Positions 18,817 to 24,594 of a DNA stretch of 24,594 bases are shown here, in pieces (within the stretch, counting starts at the first letter, position 1; each line of letters opens with the position of its first letter). Origin of the DNA: an uncultured Oscillospiraceae bacterium (lineage in GTDB: Bacteria; Bacillota; Clostridia; Oscillospirales; Oscillospiraceae). A program made the translations under genes and the position numbers. Below the pieces are notes generated by a model. That model saw only the letters and a program-made list of their open reading frames with translations. It ran no database searches and was not told the DNA's origin. Where the stretch lies: the NCBI GenBank assembly GCA_947630345.1, contig CANRHF010000005.1, positions 1 through 24,594 on the forward strand, given 5' to 3'.

Positions 18817-21150
18817 ATGGCAAAGCAAAGGAAGCGGGAGTTCACCCGGCTTTGGGGGGACAGCGGGCACCACCGCAGGATCCTGGCGGTAGCGGCGGTG
18901 CTGGGCTGCCTGGGATTTTTGCCGGTGGCTTTGCGGCTGTATGACCTGATGGTGACCAATTACGACTACTATTCCCAGCTGGCGCTGCGGAACCAGACCC
19001 GCACCACCACGGTGACGGCGGATCGGGGCGTCATCTACGACCGGAATATGAATGTCCTGGCCTGTTCCGTCAGCGTGGAAAACGTGTACCTGGATCCCCA
19101 TGAGCTGAAGCAGTCCAAGGCGGACCTGGAGGCAATTTCCCAGCGGCTGGGGGCGATTTTGGATCTGGACCCGCAGTGGCTGCTGGAACAGGCGAAGGAC
19201 ACCACCAAGCGCTACAAGCAGGCGGCGGCCCGGATCAGCGAGGAGACGGCCGCCGAGATTCGTGCCTACATCAACGAAAACAACATCTCCGGGATCCATT
19301 TGGAGCCCAATTCCCAGCGGGTCTACCCCTACGGGACCCTGGCGGCCCAGGTGATCGGATTTACCAACGCTTCCAACACCGGCTCCGAGGGCGTGGAGGC
19401 GGCATACAACAGCTTTCTGGAGGGTTCCGCCGGGCGGGTCATCACCACCAAGGGCAACAACGAGATGGATATGCCCTTCTCCTACGAGCGGTATGTGGCC
19501 TCCACCAAGGGCTGCGACGTGATCATGACCATCGACGCCACCGTGCAGGCCTGCCTGGAAAAGCAGATGGAGGCCGCCATCGACCGCTACGACGTGCAAA
19601 ACGGCGCCTTCGGCATGGTGATGGACGTGAACACTGGGGAGATCTTGGCCATGGCGACCCTGGGCAGCTACGACCCCAACGCCTATTTGGAAGTTTACGA
19701 CCCGGAGGCGGCCGCCCAGGTGGAGCAGCTCCGGCGGGCCTATCTGATGGAAAACCCAGGGAGCGAGGCATATAATCTGGGTCTGACGGCCTATCAAGAG
19801 GCCCTCACCGCCGCCCGGCTGAAGCAGTGGCGGAACCGGGTAATCTCCGACGGCTATGAGCCGGGATCCACCTTCAAGGTGATGACCATGGCGGCGGCCC
19901 TGGACTGCGGGGCCATCGATTTGAATACCAATTTCTACTGCCGGGGCTCCGAGCAGATTCCGGGCCGGTCCCAGCTTCTTCACTGCTGGCGCTCCACCGG
20001 CCATGGAGCGGAGAAAACGCCCCAGGCCCTGCAAAACTCCTGCAATATCGCCTTTGCCCACATTGCCCTGAAGCTGGGCGGGGAGCGATTTTACGAGTAT
20101 GTCCAGCGCTTCGGTGTTCTTGAAAAGACGGGCATCGATCTGGCGGGGGAGAGCAAGGGCGTATTTTTCGACAAGTCCCTGATCACGGATACGGATAAAT
20201 GGGGCACGGCGTCCCTGACCTCCGGCTCCTTCGGCCAGACCTTTAAACTGACGCCCTTGCAGCTGGTGCGGGCCATCGCTTCGGTGGTCAACGGCGGATA
20301 TCTGCTGGAGCCCTATATCGTCTCCGAGGTGACCGACAGCACCGGACAGACGGTGCTGCGGCAGGAGCCCACGGTGCTGCGCCGAACCATCCGGGAGGAG
20401 ACCTCCCAGACCATGCGGGAGCTGATCGCCTCGGTGGTGGAGGAGGGAACCGCCAAAAACGCCAAGGTGGCGGGCTTTTCCATCGGGGGAAAGACCGGCA
20501 CCAGCGAGAAAATTGACGTATTCGACGAAAACGGCCAGCGGGTCCAGGATAAGATCGTTTCCTTTGTGGGCATTGCGCCTATGAATGATCCCAAGTACAT
20601 CGTTTTGGTGGCTTTGGACACCCCCTCCCGCTCCACGGGAATCTACATCTCCGGCGGCGTCATGGCGGCGCCGACAGTGGGCGCGGTGATGGCGGACATT
20701 CTGCCCTACCTGGGGGTGGAGCGGAACTATACCCCGGAGGACGCCGCCGGACGGACGGTGATCCTGGACGACTATGCCGGCATGCCGGTGAAGGACGCGG
20801 AAAAAGCCCTCAAGGAGCTGGGCCTTACCGCTCGGATCCTAGGGGAGGGAACGGAGATCACAGGTCAGATCCCCGCTCCGGGCCAGGGCGTGCCTGGTGA
20901 CAGCCAGGTGCTGCTGTATCTGGATCAGGTGCCGGAGGAACAGACGGTGACGGTGCCGGACTTTGCCGGAATGACCCGGCAGGAGGCGGCCCAGGCGGCC
21001 CAGGCGGCGGGACTTTACATTCTGGTGGCAGGGAACGACGGCACTGGGCCGGAGGTGGTAGTCACGGGACAGTCCCTGGCGCCGGGCGCCGAAACCGGCC
21101 TGGGAACCACAATCCAGCTGGAATTCGCGGATATCCGGGCCGCTGATTAA
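18817..21150 (+). CDS. Class B penicillin-binding protein with two PASTA domains (FtsI/SpoVD/PBP2x type)
   Basis: A 777-aa septal peptidoglycan transpeptidase. Short basic cytoplasmic end, one membrane helix (about residues 26-45), a pedestal/dimerisation domain containing DRGVIYDRN, then the transpeptidase: SxxK at GSTFK (Ser351, Lys354), SxN at SCN (408-410) and KTG at residues 559-561. Two PASTA domains (~648-712 and ~713-776) close the protein, as in SpoVD and PBP2x; they usually sense wall fragments or position the enzyme. The start at 18817 (MAKQRKREF) has a GGAGAGG-type site and matches the family; the in-frame ATG-less extension to 18772 lies in the hairpin. Only one such gene lies here, so it may serve division, sporulation or both. 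Confidence 0.94.
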   Translation: MAKQRKREFTRLWGDSGHHRRILAVAAVLGCLGFLPVALRLYDLMVTNYDYYSQLALRNQTRTTTVTADRGVIYDRNMNVLACSVSVENVYLDPHELKQSKADLEAISQRLGAILDLDPQWLLEQAKDTTKRYKQAAARISEETAAEIRAYINENNISGIHLEPNSQRVYPYGTLAAQVIGFTNASNTGSEGVEAAYNSFLEGSAGRVITTKGNNEMDMPFSYERYVASTKGCDVIMTIDATVQACLEKQMEAAIDRYDVQNGAFGMVMDVNTGEILAMATLGSYDPNAYLEVYDPEAAAQVEQLRRAYLMENPGSEAYNLGLTAYQEALTAARLKQWRNRVISDGYEPGSTFKVMTMAAALDCGAIDLNTNFYCRGSEQIPGRSQLLHCWRSTGHGAEKTPQALQNSCNIAFAHIALKLGGERFYEYVQRFGVLEKTGIDLAGESKGVFFDKSLITDTDKWGTASLTSGSFGQTFKLTPLQLVRAIASVVNGGYLLEPYIVSEVTDSTGQTVLRQEPTVLRRTIREETSQTMRELIASVVEEGTAKNAKVAGFSIGGKTGTSEKIDVFDENGQRVQDKIVSFVGIAPMNDPKYIVLVALDTPSRSTGIYISGGVMAAPTVGAVMADILPYLGVERNYTPEDAAGRTVILDDYAGMPVKDAEKALKELGLTARILGEGTEITGQIPAPGQGVPGDSQVLLYLDQVPEEQTVTVPDFAGMTRQEAAQAAQAAGLYILVAGNDGTGPEVVVTGQSLAPGAETGLGTTIQLEFADIRAAD

Positions 21151-21163
21151 GGAGATAAGAACC

Positions 21164-22615
21164 ATGAAGCTTGCTGAATTGCTCCGGGGCGTGGAGGTGC
21201 TTTCCACCAACGTCTCCGGCGACAGGGACATTCCCGCCCTGGTCTACGACTCCCGGAAGGCCGTTCCCGGCTGCCTTTTCGCCGCCATTACCGGCTTTGC
21301 CGCCGACGGCAACCGGTTTATCCCCATGGCCTTGGAGAAGGGCGCGGCGGCGGTCCTGACGGCGAAAAAGCCGGAGGGCCCGGTCCCCTATATTCTGGTA
21401 CCCGACGACCGGCTGGCCCTGGCTCAGGTCTCCGCCAATTTCTACCGCCGCCCGGCGGAGTCCATGAAAATGATCGGCGTCACCGGCACCAATGGAAAAA
21501 CCACCGTCACCTTGCTGGTCAAGCACATTTTGGAGCGGACCCTGGGGGCCCGGGTAGGACTGATCGGCACCATGTCCAACCTGATTGGCCAAGAGGAGCT
21601 GCCCACGGAGCGCACCACCCCGGAAAGCCTGGAGCTTCAGGCCCTGTTTGCCCAAATGCGGGACGCCGGGTGCGGCTATGTGGTGATGGAGGTGTCCTCC
21701 CACGCCCTGGCTCTGAGCCGGGTAGGGGGCGTTCACTACGACGTGGCGGCCTTCACCAATCTGACCGAGGATCATCTGGACTTCCACAAAACCATGGACG
21801 CCTATTGCGACGCCAAAGCGCTCCTCTTCGGGCGCTGTGGCTACGCGGTATTAAACCGGGACGATCCCTACGCCTCCCGGATGGCAAAACCGGCCCGCTG
21901 TCCCATCCTCTGGACCTCCAAGGAGCCCTGCCAGGGGCTCAGCGCCCAGGATATCCGCCTGATGGCCGATGGCGTGAATTTTACAGCCGTGTTGGGGGAA
22001 AAGCGGGTGCCGGTGAAGCTGGGGATCCCCGGAGGCTTCTCGGTGTCCAACGCTTTGACGGCTCTGGGAGTTGCCCTGGGTCTGGGCATTTCTCTGGAAG
22101 CGGCGGCGGAGGCGCTGGCCACCGCCCCGGGGGTCAAGGGCCGGGTGGAGGTGGTGCCCACCCCGGGCAAGCCCTTTACCCTGCTCATTGACTACGCCCA
22201 CACCCCCGACGGCCTGGAAAACGTCCTGTCCGCCTTCAAGCCCCTGTGCCGGGGGCGGCTGGTCGCCGTGTTTGGCTGCGGCGGGGACCGGGATCCCATG
22301 AAGCGGCCCATCATGGGGGAAATTGGTACGCGAATCGCGGACTATAGCATTTTAACCAGCGACAACCCTCGCCACGAGGACCCGGAGGCCATTATTCGTG
22401 ACATCCAGGCGGGAATCCCGGCGGGCCGGGCAAATTATGAAGTAATTGTAAATCGTGTGAAAGCGATTCACCGCGCTCTGGACATTGGACAAAAAGGTGA
22501 TATAATAATACTTGCTGGCAAAGGCCATGAGACCTACCAGCAGGTGGGGGATGAAAAGCGTCCCCTGGACGAGCGGCAGGTAGTAGCCGCTTATCTGGCG
22601 GAAACGAGGGAATGA
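21164..22615 (+). CDS. murE: UDP-MurNAc-tripeptide synthetase, meso-diaminopimelate type
   Basis: A 483-aa cytoplasmic ligase that adds the third stem-peptide residue to UDP-MurNAc-L-Ala-D-Glu using ATP. The Mur ligase domains follow in order: N-terminal UDP-binding (1-~95), central ATPase with TGTNGKTT (107-114), and C-terminal amino-acid binding. The motif DNPR (400-403) is the signature of meso-diaminopimelate specificity; lysine enzymes differ there. The conserved carbamylated-Lys region (HKTMDAYCDAKALLF) is present. AAGGAG lies nine bases before the ATG, and the gap to the PBP stop is 13 bases. Confidence 0.97.
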   Translation: MKLAELLRGVEVLSTNVSGDRDIPALVYDSRKAVPGCLFAAITGFAADGNRFIPMALEKGAAAVLTAKKPEGPVPYILVPDDRLALAQVSANFYRRPAESMKMIGVTGTNGKTTVTLLVKHILERTLGARVGLIGTMSNLIGQEELPTERTTPESLELQALFAQMRDAGCGYVVMEVSSHALALSRVGGVHYDVAAFTNLTEDHLDFHKTMDAYCDAKALLFGRCGYAVLNRDDPYASRMAKPARCPILWTSKEPCQGLSAQDIRLMADGVNFTAVLGEKRVPVKLGIPGGFSVSNALTALGVALGLGISLEAAAEALATAPGVKGRVEVVPTPGKPFTLLIDYAHTPDGLENVLSAFKPLCRGRLVAVFGCGGDRDPMKRPIMGEIGTRIADYSILTSDNPRHEDPEAIIRDIQAGIPAGRANYEVIVNRVKAIHRALDIGQKGDIIILAGKGHETYQQVGDEKRPLDERQVVAAYLAETRE

Positions 22616-22616
22616 T

Positions 22617-23981
22617 ATGGGCACAATCACACTGCGTCAGGCGGCGGAATGGTGCGGGGGACAGATCGACCCCAAGTACGCCGACGTGACATTTTTGGGA
22701 GCCAACAATGACTCCCGCCGTATCCAACCCGGGGAGCTGTTCGTAGCCCTGGAAGGCGTGCGGGACGGCCATATTTTCATTCCGGAGGCCCTGGAAAAGG
22801 GCGCGGCGGCGGTGCTGTGCAGCCGCTGCGACGGGGACTGGCCGGCCATTGTGGTCCAGGAGCCCCGCCGGGCCCTGGGGGACATTGCCCGGCAGGAGCG
22901 GCGGCGCATCGGCATGAAGGTGGTGGGCATCACGGGCTCCGTGGGCAAAAGCACCACCAAGGAGATGATCGCCTGCGTCCTGGAGGGCACCTACCGGGTG
23001 GCGAAGACCCCCATGAACCATAATAACGACATCGGCTTGCCCATGGCGATTCTGGCCATGCCGGAGGACACCCAGGTGGCGGTGCTGGAAATGGGCATGA
23101 ACCACTTCCGGGAGATCGCCTACCTGACCTCCATTGCTCGGCCGGACATCGCGGTGATCGTGAACATCGGCACCATGCACATTGAGCATCTGGGCTCCAT
23201 GGAGGGGATCCTGCAGGCCAAGCTGGAAATTCTGGAAGGAATGCGCCAGGACGGCAGGATCGTCCTCAACGGCGACGACCGGCTTTTATGGAACCAGAAC
23301 CGGATCTATCCCCTGCAAACCACCTTCTTCGGCATCCAGAACCAGGAATGCGGCGTCATCGGTTCGGATGTGGAGGAAGGGGAGGGGGTATTGCGGTTTC
23401 AGGTCCACTGCCCGGGCCGCCTCAATTTCCCGGTGGAGCTGGCGCTGGACGGCAGCCACTACGCCTACGATGCCCTGGCGGCGGTGGCGGTGGGTCTGGA
23501 GCTGGGGGTGGATCCCTCCAAGATCCAGGAGCAGCTGTCCCAATTCCGGAATATGGCGGGCCGGCAGGAGATCTTCTCCGCCAAGGGCTTTACCATCATC
23601 AAGGACTGCTATAACGCCGGTCCCGAGTCCATGGCGGCGGCGCTGACGGTACTGGGCAACAAGCCCGGCCGCCATGTGGCGGTGCTGGGAGATATGCTGG
23701 AGCTGGGGGTGTGCACCCAGGCGGAGCACTACCGGGTGGGCCGCATTGCCGCGGAAAAGGCGGAGGTGCTGCTGGCCTACGGCCCCAACGGCAGCCGCAT
23801 CATTGACGGCGCGCTGACGGGCGGCATGTCCGCCGGATGCGCCCGGGCCTTTGAGGATCAGGACCAGCTGGTAGCGGCGCTCCGGCGGCTTGCGGAGCCT
23901 GGCGACGTGATTTTGTTCAAGGGCAGCCGGGGGATGCATTTGGAGCGAATTCTGGAACAATTCCTGCGGGATGACGGCTGA
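22617..23981 (+). CDS. murF: UDP-MurNAc-tripeptide--D-alanyl-D-alanine ligase
   Basis: A 454-aa Mur ligase that adds D-Ala-D-Ala to finish the UDP-MurNAc pentapeptide. The N-terminal domain has NNDSRRIQPGELFVALEG, typical of MurF; the ATP loop is ITGSVGKSTTKEM (from residue 105); then EMGMNHFREI and the conserved DCYNAGPESMAAAL near residue 335, which distinguishes MurF from MurE. Length is as usual. It starts one base after the murE stop, so the two are translationally coupled. The product is the substrate of MraY encoded next. Confidence 0.97.
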   Translation: MGTITLRQAAEWCGGQIDPKYADVTFLGANNDSRRIQPGELFVALEGVRDGHIFIPEALEKGAAAVLCSRCDGDWPAIVVQEPRRALGDIARQERRRIGMKVVGITGSVGKSTTKEMIACVLEGTYRVAKTPMNHNNDIGLPMAILAMPEDTQVAVLEMGMNHFREIAYLTSIARPDIAVIVNIGTMHIEHLGSMEGILQAKLEILEGMRQDGRIVLNGDDRLLWNQNRIYPLQTTFFGIQNQECGVIGSDVEEGEGVLRFQVHCPGRLNFPVELALDGSHYAYDALAAVAVGLELGVDPSKIQEQLSQFRNMAGRQEIFSAKGFTIIKDCYNAGPESMAAALTVLGNKPGRHVAVLGDMLELGVCTQAEHYRVGRIAAEKAEVLLAYGPNGSRIIDGALTGGMSAGCARAFEDQDQLVAALRRLAEPGDVILFKGSRGMHLERILEQFLRDDG

Positions 23982-23995
23982 GCGGGAGGTATGAA

Positions 23996-24594
23996 ATGAC
24001 TAGAATCGTTGTGACGGCGCTGACCGGCTGCGTGCTGTCCGCCGTGCTGGGACGTTTCCTGCTGCCGATCCTCCGGGCGCTGAAGGCAGGCCAGTCCATT
24101 CGCAGCATCGGCCCCACCTGGCACAATTCCAAGGCGGGGACCCCGCTGATGGGCGGGCTGATGTTCATCGCCTCGGTGGTCATCTGCCTGGCGGTGAATC
24201 TGCCCACGACCTACGACTATTCCGCCTTTTACGCTCTGGGCGTGAGCCTGTGCTTCGGCATGGTGGGCTTCCTGGACGATCTGTGCAAGGTCCGGTTCAA
24301 GCGGGACCTGGGACTGACCGCTCTGCAGAAGATTCTGCTGCAAATGGCCGTTTCCGCTATTTATCTCTACGTTTTGTATAAAGAGGGGATTCTGAGCTGC
24401 GACCTGTACGTCCCCTTTTTAAATGTTTCCTTCCCTGTACACCCCATGCTCTATATTTTCTTTGCCATGTTCGTCATGGTGGGCTGCGACAACGCGGTGA
24501 ACCTGACCGATGGGGTGGACGGCCTTTCCAGCTCGGTGACGCTGCCCGTGATGATTTTCTTCACCGGCACGGCCTACGCCATGGGCCGGGAGGA
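23996..24594 (+). CDS. mraY: Phospho-MurNAc-pentapeptide transferase, N-terminal part (cut by window edge)
   Basis: The first 199 codons of MraY, the polytopic membrane enzyme that transfers phospho-MurNAc-pentapeptide to undecaprenyl phosphate to give lipid I. Visible are several membrane helices, GPTWHNSKAGTPLMGG (the family's cytoplasmic loop, usually GPxxHxxKxGTPxMGG), FLDDLCK with the catalytic Asp pair (~100), and NAVNLTDGVDGL (166-177), the active-site signature. The start is ATG at 23996 with GGGAGG upstream; the ATG at 23991 meets a stop after two codons. The gene is open at the window end. The gap to murF is 14 bases. Confidence 0.96.
   Translation, partial: MTRIVVTALTGCVLSAVLGRFLLPILRALKAGQSIRSIGPTWHNSKAGTPLMGGLMFIASVVICLAVNLPTTYDYSAFYALGVSLCFGMVGFLDDLCKVRFKRDLGLTALQKILLQMAVSAIYLYVLYKEGILSCDLYVPFLNVSFPVHPMLYIFFAMFVMVGCDNAVNLTDGVDGLSSSVTLPVMIFFTGTAYAMGRE

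Noticed and set aside
17902..20061. 719-aa open frame on the minus strand across rsmH, ftsL and the PBP gene
   Set aside because: It covers three well-identified genes in antisense and has no recognisable domain; it is a GC-rich shadow.

Overview
The window looks like the chromosome of a GC-rich, spore-forming Clostridia member, probably of the Oscillospiraceae type. The supporting features are the sporulation pair spmA-spmB, a class B penicillin-binding protein with PASTA domains (SpoVD/PBP2x style), a MurE carrying the meso-DAP motif DNPR, an 8-Cys clostridial ferredoxin, a CD1247-like protein next to EF-P, and Gram-positive Shine-Dalgarno sites. This placement comes from gene content only; no database was searched.

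Layout. (1) 1-2416, plus: the end of an ABC exporter operon (ATPase, permease) translationally coupled to a membrane-anchored transglutaminase-like protein. (2) 2411-5224, minus: yqeG-like phosphatase, Xaa-Pro peptidase, efp and a CD1247-like zinc-ribbon protein, with a promoter at 5196-5224, a second one before efp and a strong terminator at the end. (3) 5224-5916, plus: an unrecognised protein. (4) 5940-10440: an accessory block inserted between core genes. It holds two related loci, in opposite orientation, that look like an undescribed type I toxin-antitoxin family. Each has a tiny membrane peptide (31 and 33 aa, sharing LANxCTIIEF) with a convergent antisense RNA whose terminator overlaps the peptide's stop codon. 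Each locus has a degenerate neighbour copy lacking the peptide but keeping the antitoxin promoter. Between the two lie an abundant-looking cell-surface protein with a long structured leader and a Phd/ParE type II toxin-antitoxin pair. (5) 10460-11534, minus: spmA-spmB. (6) 11535-12460: no credible gene, but a pair of ~130-bp inverted palindromic repeats and a possible small RNA. (7) 12461-14303, minus: rsmI, a TrmN6-type methyltransferase and a ferredoxin gene. (8) 14376-16700, plus: a ClpC-type unfoldase. (9) 16771-24594, plus: the division and cell-wall (dcw) cluster mraZ-rsmH-ftsL-pbp-murE-murF-mraY, opened by a promoter followed by four 10-bp MraZ operator repeats; mraY runs off the window.

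How the genes work together. The dcw genes make the lipid-linked peptidoglycan precursor (MurE, MurF, MraY) and the septal synthase (PBP, FtsL), with MraZ as autoregulator. The minus-strand blocks are translation and RNA-modification housekeeping (EF-P, RsmI, TrmN6-like). The most novel part is the peptide/antisense-RNA family. In both loci the mRNA leader is complementary to the distal 3' region, the paired sequences differ between loci but remain complementary, and the convergent antisense RNAs have near-consensus promoters. This is the logic of type I toxin systems with 5'-3' mRNA circularisation, but with a peptide that I cannot assign to Fst, TxpA, BsrG, Ldr or Hok.
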